DNA of 64,000 nt, taken from assembly GCA_017453305.1 (NCBI GenBank), contig JAFTKJ010000033.1:39774-103773 (forward strand), read 5' to 3'. Positions 25,427 to 33,209 of the stretch are shown here, piece after piece (position 1 is the first letter of the stretch; the number at the start of each line of letters is the position of its first letter). The notes beneath the pieces were generated by a model that was not told the origin of the DNA, did not search any database, and worked only from the letters and a program-made list of their open reading frames with translations. The position numbers were made by a program, and so were the translations under genes. This DNA comes from Clostridia bacterium (GTDB lineage Bacteria; Bacillota; Clostridia; Oscillospirales; CAG-272).

Positions 25427-26542
25427 TTATCCTCTTGACTTGCGCACCTGCTCCGCAAGCGCGAAGAGCGCAGGTCCGCATTGATCCAAAAAGTCGCGGT
25501 AACCACAGACAGAATCTGCCGCGTCACAACAGATCTCCCGTCGCATCCGCTTACAGTTTCCACCGCAGAAGCGCCGATACCGACACGTGTCGCACAGCGT
25601 GGGAAGCGTGGGAGTATGTGCCAAAAAGTCCTTGAGTGCTTGCGTGGCAAGCAGCCGGGATACCGTATGCTCGGTCAGATTCCCCATACAGTACGCATCC
25701 AAGCAATAAAAATCGCAGGGATAGGTGCTACCGTCCGCCTCGACGACCAGCTGTGGCTGACAGTATCCACTCATGCCGCATGAAGTGGGAAAACCCAGCA
25801 CCGCCAGATTGACCACGTCATCAAAGAACTTAACGCTACGGTATTTACCGGCACAATAATCCCGATACCACAGCGCAAACAGCCGCGAATAAAAGAAGGC
25901 AAAGCGCTTGGGTGTCAGGGCGTAGGCGTCACCGCTCGCAGGTGCGTCCAATTCTCCAAGGCAGGGGGTAAATTGCACGTAGCCGATATCCAGCTTGACC
26001 AGCTGATTCCACACGCGCTCGGGGTGTCTTGCAATTTCGCTCGTCAGAGTGCAAAGCACGTTAAAACGGACGCCGTAACGCCGCAAAAGCTTGATTGCAC
26101 CCAACACTTTCTCGTACGTTCCCTTTTGGTCTGCTCCCAAGCGCGTGCGGTCGTGCACGTCGGGCAACAGATCAAAGGAAACTCCCACCAAAAAGTCGTA
26201 TTTTTTGAGAAAGGTGCACCACGCCTCGTCGATCAGAATGCCGTTGGTCTGCAGAGCATAGGAGCGTTGAATGCCACCCCATTGTGCGGTCTGCTCCACA
26301 AAATGAGCAAAGAACGAAAGCTCCGCCAACATGGGCTCTCCCCCTTGAAAGGTAAAGCAGACGCGATCCCCTTCATTCAATTCGGCGCGCAGATTGGCAA
26401 GAATGCGGTCGACCGTTTCCTCGCTCATCACGCCATGGGAGCGAATCTCGCGGTGGCTTGCCACGTCGGCGTAAAAGCAATATTTGCACCGCATATTGCA
26501 AAGTGACGACGCAGGCTTGATCATCACGTTTAAGTTGTTCAT
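25427..26542 (-). CDS. Anaerobic sulfatase-maturating enzyme (radical SAM, SPASM)
   Basis: A 371-residue radical SAM protein. CNMRCKYC (about 15-22) binds the catalytic 4Fe-4S cluster and SAM. GGEPML is the SAM-contacting segment. The C-terminal cysteines, including CGMSGYC and CDTCRYRRFCGGNC, form the SPASM domain. It oxidises the sulfatase active-site Cys to formylglycine without oxygen. The adjacent cysteine-type sulfatase is its obvious client. Confidence 0.93.
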   Translation of the reverse strand: MNNLNVMIKPASSLCNMRCKYCFYADVASHREIRSHGVMSEETVDRILANLRAELNEGDRVCFTFQGGEPMLAELSFFAHFVEQTAQWGGIQRSYALQTNGILIDEAWCTFLKKYDFLVGVSFDLLPDVHDRTRLGADQKGTYEKVLGAIKLLRRYGVRFNVLCTLTSEIARHPERVWNQLVKLDIGYVQFTPCLGELDAPASGDAYALTPKRFAFFYSRLFALWYRDYCAGKYRSVKFFDDVVNLAVLGFPTSCGMSGYCQPQLVVEADGSTYPCDFYCLDAYCMGNLTEHTVSRLLATQALKDFLAHTPTLPTLCDTCRYRRFCGGNCKRMRREICCDAADSVCGYRDFLDQCGPALFALAEQVRKSRG

Positions 26543-26586
26543 ACCGTCGCCACCTCCGTTCCATTATGTTTCATCTTTCAAAAATA

Positions 26587-26614
26587 TGATAACACAAGCA
26601 TGTTGGAAAGTCAA
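26587..26614 (-). promoter_or_regulatory. Promoter of the maturase-sulfatase operon
   Basis: Minus-strand TTGACT (26609-26614), 16 bp, TTATCA (26587-26592), about 45 bp upstream of the maturase start. The -10 is a weak match. Confidence 0.5.
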
Positions 26615-26660
26615 GCCCAAACTCTCAAAAAAGCAAGAAATACATATGCCGTGCACAAAG

Positions 26661-26705
26661 AAAAAAGGCTGCTTTGTATGCACGCAGCATACAAAGCAGC
26701 CTTTT
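26661..26705 (-). terminator. Terminator of the ackA-COG2426 operon
   Basis: A perfect 15-bp stem, GGCTGCTTTGTATGC with its complement, is followed on the minus strand by TTTTTT. It lies just after the stop at 26713. Confidence 0.9.
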
Positions 26706-26712
26706 GAATGGA

Positions 26713-27210
26713 TTAACCGAAGATCGCGCCGAGTCCGCAATAGGAAAGCACGGTCATAATGGCAGTCGCACCAAGAACGCCCAGGATCGCCGCAAGGAAG
26801 GATCTTTTCGGCTCCAATCCAAGCACCGAGGCAATCAACGTCCCCGTCCACGCACCCGTTCCGGGCAGAGGCACCGCCACAAAAATGACGATTCCCCAAT
26901 AAGAGTACTTTTCGATCGTTCCCTTATGCTTTTCCACTTTGCGATTCAGCCACGCGGCAATGCCGGAAAAGAACTTGAACCGACTGCCTGCCATCCAACG
27001 CAGAATAGCGCGGATAAACAAAAGGATAAAGGGCACGGGCAACAGATTTCCGCCAATGCTGAACAGCGCGGTCTGCCACCACGGCAAGCCGAGCCCCCAG
27101 CCAAGCGGAATCGCGCCGCGGCACTCGATGATGGGAAGCATGGAGCAAAAGAACACACACAGCTCCCGTCCTACGGTCTCCAGAAAAAATTGCTCTATCG
27201 CTTCTGTCAT
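26713..27210 (-). CDS. COG2426-type small membrane exporter
   Basis: A 165-residue integral membrane protein with about four helices. The family hallmarks PIIECRGAIPLG (about 26-37) and VPLPGTGAWTG (about 113-123) are present. The family is annotated as small multidrug export, without firm functional proof. It starts 21 bp after the acetate kinase stop, so the two form an operon. Export of an acid or toxic product is conceivable but only inference. Confidence 0.8.
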   Translation of the reverse strand: MTEAIEQFFLETVGRELCVFFCSMLPIIECRGAIPLGWGLGLPWWQTALFSIGGNLLPVPFILLFIRAILRWMAGSRFKFFSGIAAWLNRKVEKHKGTIEKYSYWGIVIFVAVPLPGTGAWTGTLIASVLGLEPKRSFLAAILGVLGATAIMTVLSYCGLGAIFG

Positions 27211-27231
27211 AGCGTCAGCCCGTAACCGAAA

Positions 27232-28449
27232 TTACAGAGCCTTTACAAGCTCCTCGGTATCCTTTGCAATCATCAATTCCTCGTTGGTGGGGATGACGAG
27301 CATGCGAACCTTGGAATCGGGAGCGGAAATATCCACCTCTGCTGCACCGCGGATCGCCTTTTGGTTGAGCTCTTCGTCGATCTTAACGCCCATGAACGCC
27401 AAGTTCTTAGCTACTGCCGAGCGGTAGTTGGGGTTGTTTTCGCCAATGCCGCCTGCAAAGGTGATGGCATCAACACCGCCCATTGCTGCTGCAAAGGAGC
27501 CAATGTACTTGGTGAGCTGGTGAACGACCATCTTTTCAACGAGTTGGCAACGAGCATCGCCATTCTTTGCGCCCTCGCCAATGTCACGGTTGTCGCTAGT
27601 CTTTTGCGTAACGCCCAGCATACCGGACTTCTTGTTCATAATGGTGTCGATCTCGTCGGCGGTGAGGTTCTCCTTCTTCATCAGAAGAGGAACGATTGCA
27701 GGGTCGATGGAACCGCAACGGGTACCCATCATAATGCCTTCCAGAGGCGTCAGACCCATGGTGGTATCGTAGCACTTGCCGTCCTTAACAGCCGCGATGG
27801 AAGAACCGTTGCCCAGGTGGCAGGTAACGACCTTGAGACCCTCTGCATGTGCGGGATCCTTGCCCAGCATTGCAGCTGCACGCATGGAAACGTAGCGGTG
27901 GCTGGTACCGTGGAAGCCGTAGCGACGGATGCGGTACTTTTCGTAGTACTCGTAAGGAAGCGCATACATGTATGCGTAATCGGGCATGGTTTGATGGAAG
28001 CCGGTATCAAATACGGCTACCTGAGGTACGCCGGGCATGGTCTTTTCGCATGCGCGGATACCCGTGAGGTTGTGGGGGTTATGCAAGGGGCCAAGCTCGC
28101 AGCACTCTTCGATTGCCGCGATGACCTTTTCGTCAATGATTACAGAGCCGGAGAACTTCTCGCCGCCGTGAAGCACGCGGTGACCGACTGCGGTGATTTC
28201 GGAAAGAGATGCGATAACGCCGTTCTCCTTGGAGGTCAGGGTCTCCAGAACGAGCTTTACGGCTGCGGCGTGATCCTGCATGAAGATATCGATCTTGTAA
28301 TCCTCTCTGCCCTCTACCTTCTGCTTAAAGTTACCGCCCTCGATACCGATGCGGTCAGCCTGTCCCTTTGCAAGAACGTTGTCGCTCTCCATATCGATCA
28401 GCTGATACTTGATGGAAGAGCTACCTGCGTTGATAACCAGAATTTTCAT
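27232..28449 (-). CDS. ackA: Acetate kinase
   Basis: A 405-residue ASKHA-fold kinase that makes ATP from acetyl phosphate. Visible are VINAGSSSIKYQL (7-18 region), VAVFDTGFHQTMP, RYGFHGTSHRYVS and the C-terminal FAGGIGEN. Length and motifs are standard. No phosphotransacetylase gene is adjacent. It has a good promoter and is divergent from the phosphohexomutase gene. Confidence 0.96.
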   Translation of the reverse strand: MKILVINAGSSSIKYQLIDMESDNVLAKGQADRIGIEGGNFKQKVEGREDYKIDIFMQDHAAAVKLVLETLTSKENGVIASLSEITAVGHRVLHGGEKFSGSVIIDEKVIAAIEECCELGPLHNPHNLTGIRACEKTMPGVPQVAVFDTGFHQTMPDYAYMYALPYEYYEKYRIRRYGFHGTSHRYVSMRAAAMLGKDPAHAEGLKVVTCHLGNGSSIAAVKDGKCYDTTMGLTPLEGIMMGTRCGSIDPAIVPLLMKKENLTADEIDTIMNKKSGMLGVTQKTSDNRDIGEGAKNGDARCQLVEKMVVHQLTKYIGSFAAAMGGVDAITFAGGIGENNPNYRSAVAKNLAFMGVKIDEELNQKAIRGAAEVDISAPDSKVRMLVIPTNEELMIAKDTEELVKAL

Positions 28450-28534
28450 GTAAATTTCCTCCTATTGCGTTTTGTAATGCACACAAAACAATATTTTAGA
28501 CCCGTCCGTTTTCGGACATTTTCTGTCATCCTAT

Positions 28535-28563
28535 ATTATAAATGAAAATTCTTTGCAATGCAA
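28535..28563 (-). promoter_or_regulatory. Promoter of ackA
   Basis: Minus-strand TTGCAT (28558-28563), 17 bp, TATAAT (28535-28540). Confidence 0.78.
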
Positions 28564-28686
28564 GAGAAAAAAGAAAATTTCTTTCATTCTTTTTTACTTT
28601 TTTTCATTTTTTCCGTTTTTTGAGGCAAAACATCTTTCATTTTCGCTCCATTATATTTCAATTTCGACATTTTTGCAAAATAGCTC

Positions 28687-28714
28687 TTGCATTTTTTTAA
28701 AAACCCGTTATAAT
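28687..28714 (+). promoter_or_regulatory. Promoter of the phosphohexomutase gene
   Basis: TTGCAT (28687-28692), 16 bp, TATAAT (28709-28714). The stretch between the two divergent promoters (28564-28686) is T-rich on the plus strand and holds no gene. Confidence 0.72.
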
Positions 28715-28744
28715 AAAATCAATAATTCTCGGAGGAACTGATTT

Positions 28745-30190
28745 ATGAGTACCAAGCAAAAATGTAACGCCTCGCACATTCAATTCGGAACGGGCGGTTG
28801 GCGCGGAATCATCGGCGATGATTTCATCAAGAGCAACATCCACCGCGTAGCCCTTGGAGTGTGCCACTTGGCACGCGAGGAAAACAAAGCCGACAAGCCC
28901 ATTGTCATCGGCTACGACCGCCGTTTTTTGTCGGAGGTCTCCTCCCGTTGGATCGCCGAGGTCATGACCGCACAAGGGATGAAGGTGATTTTGATTGAAC
29001 GCAGTACCCCTACGCCGCTGATCATGTTTTTGGTCCAGCACATGGAGCTGTACTATGGCTTGGAGGTCACCGCCAGCCACAACCCCGCCTCCTACAACGG
29101 TATTAAGCTGATTGTGGAGGAAGGCAGAGACGCGCCCGTGGAAACCACCGCGCGCCTGGAGGCATTGATTGACGAAAACGCCGATGCGGAGATCGATTCG
29201 CTTTCCATTGAGGAGGGCGAGCGCCGCGGACTGATCTCTTACCTGCATGCCCCCTTCAACGACTTTATCGATCACATTCTGGAAAAGCTGAATCAGCCCC
29301 TGATCAAAAAGCGCGCACTCCGCATTTTGTTCGACCCCATGCACGGCTCGGGCACGTATCCTCTCATGGTCATTCTGCAGTCGCTTCGTTGCACCGTGGA
29401 CCTGATCAACGATAACAAGGACGCTTACTTTGGCGGCGGCATCCCCGCCCCCACGGCAAGCCGCCTGAAGGATCTGCGCAACCGCGTGGTAGACGGCGGC
29501 TATGACCTTGGCATTGCCTTTGACGGCGACGGTGACCGCTTGGGCGTGGTGGACGAAAACGGCGAATACATCGACGCCAATCAGATCCTTTGTCTGCTTT
29601 ACTACTACCTGCACGCACACAAGGGCTGGAGCGGCCCCGTGGTGCGCAACCTTGCAACTACGCACATGCTGGATAAGATTGCGGAATCCTTTGGTGAGGT
29701 CTGCCATGAGGTCCCCATTGGATTTAAGTACATCTCCGCCGGCATTGACAAATACGATGCGGTGCTTGGCGGTGAATCCTCGGGCGGCTTGACCGTGCGC
29801 GGACATATTCACGGCAAGGACTCCATCTACGCCGCGTCGCTCTTTATCGAGATGGTATGCGCGGTCGGATCTCCCACGCAAATGCTCCAAAAGCTGGAGA
29901 AAGAATTCGGCAAACATGAGATGGTGGAAGCGAACCTTGAATTCCCTGCCGCTCGCAAGCCCGAGATCCACAAAGCGCTGATGATTGACAAGCAGCTGCC
30001 GCACTTTGCAGATGCCGAGGTCGTACGCGTGAATTATGAGGACGGCTGCAAGGTCTATTTTGCCGACGGTTCCTTTGTCATCTGCCGCTTCTCCGGCACC
30101 GAGCCTCTGCTCCGCATCTTTGCTGAGGCATCTAACGCCTCCCGCGCCGCAGAGTATATTACACCTTTTAGAAAGCTATTGGATATTTAA
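28745..30190 (+). CDS. Phosphoglucomutase/phosphomannomutase family protein
   Basis: A 481-residue alpha-D-phosphohexomutase. The N-terminal FGTGGWRGIIGDD, the phosphoserine loop TASHNPASYNG (about residues 115-125), the metal loop FDGDGDRLG and the phosphate-binding RFSGTEPLLR at the C-terminus are all present. It interconverts hexose 1- and 6-phosphates, linking glycan breakdown to cell-wall precursors. The GGAGGAAC site is strong. Glucose, mannose or glucosamine specificity cannot be decided. Confidence 0.92.
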   Translation: MSTKQKCNASHIQFGTGGWRGIIGDDFIKSNIHRVALGVCHLAREENKADKPIVIGYDRRFLSEVSSRWIAEVMTAQGMKVILIERSTPTPLIMFLVQHMELYYGLEVTASHNPASYNGIKLIVEEGRDAPVETTARLEALIDENADAEIDSLSIEEGERRGLISYLHAPFNDFIDHILEKLNQPLIKKRALRILFDPMHGSGTYPLMVILQSLRCTVDLINDNKDAYFGGGIPAPTASRLKDLRNRVVDGGYDLGIAFDGDGDRLGVVDENGEYIDANQILCLLYYYLHAHKGWSGPVVRNLATTHMLDKIAESFGEVCHEVPIGFKYISAGIDKYDAVLGGESSGGLTVRGHIHGKDSIYAASLFIEMVCAVGSPTQMLQKLEKEFGKHEMVEANLEFPAARKPEIHKALMIDKQLPHFADAEVVRVNYEDGCKVYFADGSFVICRFSGTEPLLRIFAEASNASRAAEYITPFRKLLDI

Positions 30191-30194
30191 TGAT

Positions 30195-30230
30195 TTGAGG
30201 GGGAGCTTCCTGCAAGAAGCTCCCCCTCAA
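30195..30230 (+). repeat. GC-rich hairpin after the phosphohexomutase gene
   Basis: TTGAGGGGGAGCTTC (30195-30209) pairs perfectly with GAAGCTCCCCCTCAA (30216-30230). It is followed by A rather than T on the plus strand, so it is not a standard terminator. The sequence style resembles the GC-rich dyad element at the other edge of the AT-rich island (33255-33321). Confidence 0.55.
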
Positions 30231-30332
30231 AAAAGTCCTATGAAAAACGTTTCGAAAAAGAAGAAAGGTTCGCAAAAAACTCCGCACCTAATGCAAATCT
30301 CGATAAAATCCTCGTTAAGTGAGGCACAAAGG

Positions 30333-30773
30333 TTATGTCTCTTCCATATCCAAATTACGTCTAATAATATATAATACCATATCTTTTTCCTTAGATGAAA
30401 TAAAATACGTGACGCCATAAAAGATTAAGCCAATAATAATTGAGAAAATCAAAGATAAAGAGTTTATATATACACCACAAAACACCAACAAAGAAAACAA
30501 AGAACAGTAAAAATAATTATAAATAGATATCCCATGAAGACACAAACCATTTTTGTTTTGTCGACAAGAACTTATAATTAACATGTGATTACGAATAATA
30601 GTTTCTCCGCCTTTTGATGTGTTTTCTATTTGAGCAGGACCACAATAGTGTACAATTAAAAATCGCCATATAAAAACAAATTTGAAACATGAATTTTTAA
30701 ACATTTTGCTTTTTAATAAGAGATTTTTTTTATAATTGACAAAATCACTATTTGTATGCCAGGAAAAAAACAT
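30333..30773 (-). CDS. Small membrane protein, candidate immunity protein (cassette 1)
   Basis: A 146-residue unrecognised protein from an ATG behind GAGGTGAGGG. Two hydrophobic helices are evident at about 90-112 and 112-130, with a charged C-terminus (SSKEKDMVL). It starts 30 bp after a short hydrophobic open frame that follows a repeated promoter unit. Codon use is AT-rich, unlike flanking genes. By position it is the immunity partner of that tip. The first residues are less membrane-like, so a start at an internal ATG (MLIISS) is possible. Confidence 0.55.
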   Translation of the reverse strand: MFFSWHTNSDFVNYKKNLLLKSKMFKNSCFKFVFIWRFLIVHYCGPAQIENTSKGGETIIRNHMLIISSCRQNKNGLCLHGISIYNYFYCSLFSLLVFCGVYINSLSLIFSIIIGLIFYGVTYFISSKEKDMVLYIIRRNLDMEET

Positions 30774-30803
30774 AATCCCTCACCTCTGCAAAATTATACA
30801 AAA

Positions 30804-30989
30804 TTAAATTAATGCCCCAACAATTTTGGGTATAGCAGGAACTAGTACAGGAATCATTGCGCGAGCAGTCGATCTAATACCTGCAATGAGCTTTGCTATA
30901 TAAGCAGCTATAGCTGGCGAGTAAATACTAACTACCGCAACAGCAGTTGTCACAACTGCTAACAACCACGTCGCAATAGATAATTCGAC
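30804..30989 (-). pseudogene. Hydrophobic toxin-tip-like open frame without a start codon (cassette 1)
   Basis: A 61-codon frame that opens after a TAG at 30990 and ends at a TAA. It encodes a very hydrophobic, Ala/Val/Ile-rich segment with few charges (IATWLLAVVTTAVAVVSIYS at its N-terminal part) and a basic patch (GIRSTARAM). There is no ATG or ribosome site; a TTG is the only candidate start. It follows the remains of an Rhs-like core sequence that is out of frame here. I read it as a stranded toxin C-terminal tip. Confidence 0.4.
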
Positions 30990-31038
30990 CTATTTCTGTT
31001 TGCACATCTATTATATCATACCATTCACTCTTTGTCAA
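30983..31038 (-). repeat. Repeat unit R1: promoter plus Rhs-like remnant
   Basis: A 56-bp copy of the array repeat. Minus-strand TTGACA (31033-31038), 17 bp, TATAAT (31010-31015), followed by about 27 bp shared with units R2 and R3. Transcription would run through the cassette 1 tip and into the membrane gene at 30773. Confidence 0.75.
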
Positions 31039-31067
31039 GAAAAAACTCCGCACCCGAAAGTGCGGAG
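31039..31067 (-). terminator. Terminator of cassette 2, abutting the R1 promoter
   Basis: On the minus strand CTCCGCAC pairs with GTGCGGAG and is followed by TTTTTTC. The T run runs directly into the TTGACA of R1. Confidence 0.8.
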
Positions 31068-31143
31068 GAAAGTTTTTAACTTTTTAGTTTAACAAATGTA
31101 TAATCAAAACTATAGTATAACATTTGCAAAAATACGGAAAATA

Positions 31144-31371
31144 CTAAACGGAGCTTAAAATGCCCATAACGTTTCCTATCATCATGCCTAATAATAACAC
31201 CGCAATTACAATTCCGCAAAGAAGCAAAATAAGTTGTTTTCGCATGTCTGGAGATAACTCTTTTATAACCATACAATATTTTATAAAAAAAGTCACACAA
31301 CTTACTAAACAACATAGTGCCATTAGTATATACATGAACGTAATTATGTCAAAATCCATAAGCCATTGCAT
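31144..31371 (-). CDS. Small two-helix membrane protein, candidate immunity protein (cassette 2)
   Basis: A 75-residue protein. The start at 31371 is chosen for its GGGAGGG site 7 bp upstream; an ATG at 31386 lies within that site. Two membrane helices are visible: IITFMYILMALCCLVSCVTF (about 8-27) and a C-terminal one rich in Leu, Ile and Met (about 48-70), separated by a basic loop (KELSPDMRKQ). It sits 85 bp after a tip-like frame. No family is recognised. Confidence 0.6.
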   Translation of the reverse strand: MQWLMDFDIITFMYILMALCCLVSCVTFFIKYCMVIKELSPDMRKQLILLLCGIVIAVLLLGMMIGNVMGILSSV

Positions 31372-31456
31372 TTTACACCCTCCCATTAGGCAACAAGATA
31401 GTTTTTCTTTAGAATTTTTTTACCACAGTACACATCATAAACCAGTTTAAGTAGCA

Positions 31457-31828
31457 TCAATGCCCTATTTCTACCGGTTTTTTTGTAAATTTGCTCAATT
31501 CTTTTTCCCCGATCAACTTAACAATTTTAGATGCAATTTTCATTGCAACTTTTTTAAAATCTTCATAAACCGACCAAATGTCATTATATCCTCTAGGTTC
31601 ATTTTTATTTATCCCAAAATAGGAAGGCAAGTACCATTTCCGAGACATATTAAAATTCAATCCCTTATTATTCCCCAATAAGTTCATAAAACTAAGTGCC
31701 GAGAAAACTACTCCTGTCACGCCCAAACCAGCTAGGGGAATAGCAATAACGTCGCCCTGCAGGTTCTTATAGAAATAATATGCAGTGCCGAGATCATTCG
31801 ACGTATTTCTGTTTTCACATCCATTATA
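31457..31828 (-). pseudogene. Rhs/YD-repeat core remnant fused to a toxin-tip-like C-terminus (cassette 2)
   Basis: An open frame of 123 codons bounded by TGA at 31829-31831. Codons 11-30 encode a stretch containing YYFYKNLQGDVIAI, which matches the conserved YYY-KN-QGDVI repeat of Rhs/YD-repeat proteins. It is followed directly by a hydrophobic segment (PLAGLGVTGVVFSALSF) and a basic, Lys-rich tail ending VEIGH. The frame lacks an ATG before codon 48; TTG at 31726 is possible. It is best read as a displaced Rhs C-terminal tip joined to a short piece of core. Confidence 0.5.
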
Positions 31829-31851
31829 TCATACCATTCACTCTTTGTCAA
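31767..31851 (-). repeat. Repeat unit R2: promoter plus Rhs-like core remnant
   Basis: An 85-bp unit with minus-strand TTGACA (31846-31851), 17 bp, TATAAT (31823-31828). It matches R3 (32209-32293) at 79 of 85 positions without gaps, counted by eye. Confidence 0.85.
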
Positions 31852-31852
31852 G

Positions 31853-31897
31853 AAAAAATTTCGCCCTCAGCGTAGATTCCAAAGAATCTACGCTGAG
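31853..31897 (-). terminator. Terminator of cassette 3, abutting the R2 promoter
   Basis: A 14-bp perfect stem, CTCAGCGTAGATTC (31866-31879) with GAATCTACGCTGAG (31884-31897), then a T run on the minus strand leading into TTGACA. Confidence 0.85.
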
Positions 31898-31920
31898 TGC
31901 AGAAAAAATATTTTATATGT

Positions 31921-32193
31921 CTATTTGTTTTTTATGTTTATTATTCCCTTTTTACCCATAACAAAAAATACAATACCGGACACAACGAATATAGCAAACT
32001 TAACTGCAATAAAACCAAGCGCATTTTCTTCTCCATTAAATCTTTTAAGTATAAGCAAGCATCCAGTAATTGCATATGGAATAAAAAGAAAGGTGGACCA
32101 AGTATTATGCAATTTGATTTTTTCCATCACCACGCAATATACACTCGTTAAGAAACTAAATCCAATAACAACCAAACACTCAAAAAAAAACAT
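31921..32193 (-). CDS. Small membrane protein, candidate immunity protein (cassette 3)
   Basis: A 90-residue protein with three hydrophobic segments: about 6-22, 31-50 (WSTFLFIPYAITGCLLIL) and 62-80, ending in a Lys-rich tail. AAAGGAG lies about 10 bp upstream, inside the repeat unit. No toxin-tip frame separates the repeat from this gene, so the tip may have been lost and only a membrane protein kept. No family is recognised. Confidence 0.58.
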   Translation of the reverse strand: MFFFECLVVIGFSFLTSVYCVVMEKIKLHNTWSTFLFIPYAITGCLLILKRFNGEENALGFIAVKFAIFVVSGIVFFVMGKKGIINIKNK

Positions 32194-32208
32194 ATAACAT
32201 ATTCTCCT

Positions 32209-32293
32209 TTATAGAAATAATATGTAGTGCCGAGATCATTCGACGCATTTCTGTTTGCACATCCATTATATCATACCAACCACTTTTTGTCAA
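32209..32293 (-). repeat. Repeat unit R3: promoter plus Rhs-like core remnant
   Basis: Minus-strand TTGACA (32288-32293), 17 bp, TATAAT (32265-32270). The same reading frame as R2 encodes SNDLGTTYYFYK, then diverges into the ribosome site of the downstream gene. Confidence 0.85.
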
Positions 32294-32345
32294 GAAAAAC
32301 TCCGCCCTCAACGCAGATTCCGAAGAATCTACGCTGAGGGCGGAG
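32294..32345 (-). terminator. Terminator of cassette 4, abutting the R3 promoter
   Basis: A 21-bp stem with three non-Watson-Crick positions between 32300-32320 and 32325-32345 (CTCCGCCCTCA on one side, TGAGGGCGGAG on the other). A TTTTTC run follows on the minus strand, then TTGACA. Confidence 0.88.
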
Positions 32346-32349
32346 AAAT

Positions 32350-33068
32350 TTATTCTAGATTATAAAAAAATTGTTCCTTTAAAACATCTATTCTTAAAAT
32401 CATAGGATTGTTTGGAAGATCATAATACCATATTTTTACATACTGCCCATTGCCTTTAATAACTCCACCAGACTGTTTTCGCGTGGAATAAATTGTAGAG
32501 GAACAGGAACGGTTATCGGAATAGTTAAATTCCTTTCCATTGACAACAAAGCTCTCAGCCTCACGACTATAGCCTTCACCAGCCAATGTAAATTCGCTAA
32601 TATATCCTTCAATGATATCAGCTTCACCGTTAATATAGGATTCGTATGCTTCTATAATAGCCAAATCATTCGATTGAAAGGAGGCAAAACTAAGACATCC
32701 CAAAATAAACATCAATGCAGAGAACGCTAAAAGTGGAATATAAGAAGTAAAAGGTGATTCCTTATCAGCAATCGATTCACAAATAATGTAGTTAATCCCA
32801 TCACAAGCTATCATAAATAATCCAGTCACAATAAAAACGCCTATTCCCGTAAGATTCATCTTTCTAACAATTTCAACATAAACCAAAATCACTATTTCAA
32901 CAAATGTTAGAATTGACAAGACAATCGGGATGATCCATAAAATTTTTGATGCAGAACGAGCTTGGTTTTTTTCAACATCCTATTTGTAAAAAATATCAAT
33001 ATACCGATGGATAAAATCAATTCCCAATTTAAGTTGTGTTTTAATTCCGTTTCAAAAACTGTAATCAC
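32350..33068 (-). pseudogene. Membrane protein split by a frameshift at an A7 run (candidate immunity protein, cassette 4)
   Basis: A GTG at 33068 has a good AGGAG site 9 bp upstream and opens a 53-codon frame (to 32907) with one hydrophobic helix. A second frame, reached by a -1 shift at the seven-A run 32966-32972, continues as a protein with about three more helices and a soluble C-terminal half (about 110 residues). Without the shift the second frame has only a TTG start with no ribosome site. This could be a real frameshift mutation, an assembly error or slippage. By position it is the partner of the tip at 33090. Confidence 0.55.
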
Positions 33069-33089
33069 GCTATAATTCTCCTCATTTGA

Positions 33090-33209
33090 TTAAGAATTTT
33101 TTCGGTCATAATTTGTCAGCAATTTATAATTAGAAGCACCGGCACCGAATCCGAAAGTAAGAAGTCCAAAATGTAGCGCAGGGAAAGAAACCGTCCCGGT
33201 TAAATTATA
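33090..33209 (-). pseudogene. Tip-like open frame after repeat R4 (cassette 4)
   Basis: A 39-codon frame that opens at the TATAAT of the R4 promoter and ends at TAA, 21 bp before the GTG of the next gene. It encodes a Gly/Phe/Leu-rich segment (LTGTVSFPALHFGLLTFGFG) and a charged end (LLTNYDRKNS). There is no start codon. The LTG-VSF-AL-F-LL pattern recalls the cassette 2 tip (VTGVVFSALSFMNLL). It looks like the last part of a toxin tip. Confidence 0.35.

Noticed and set aside
30987-31009. A short leader peptide (ATG TGC AAA CAG AAA...) just after the repeated promoters
   Set aside because: Its length differs between copies (stop at codon 6 in R1, codon 2 in R2, codon 9 in R3) and it lacks a ribosome site, so it is better explained as out-of-frame reading of the Rhs-like remnant.
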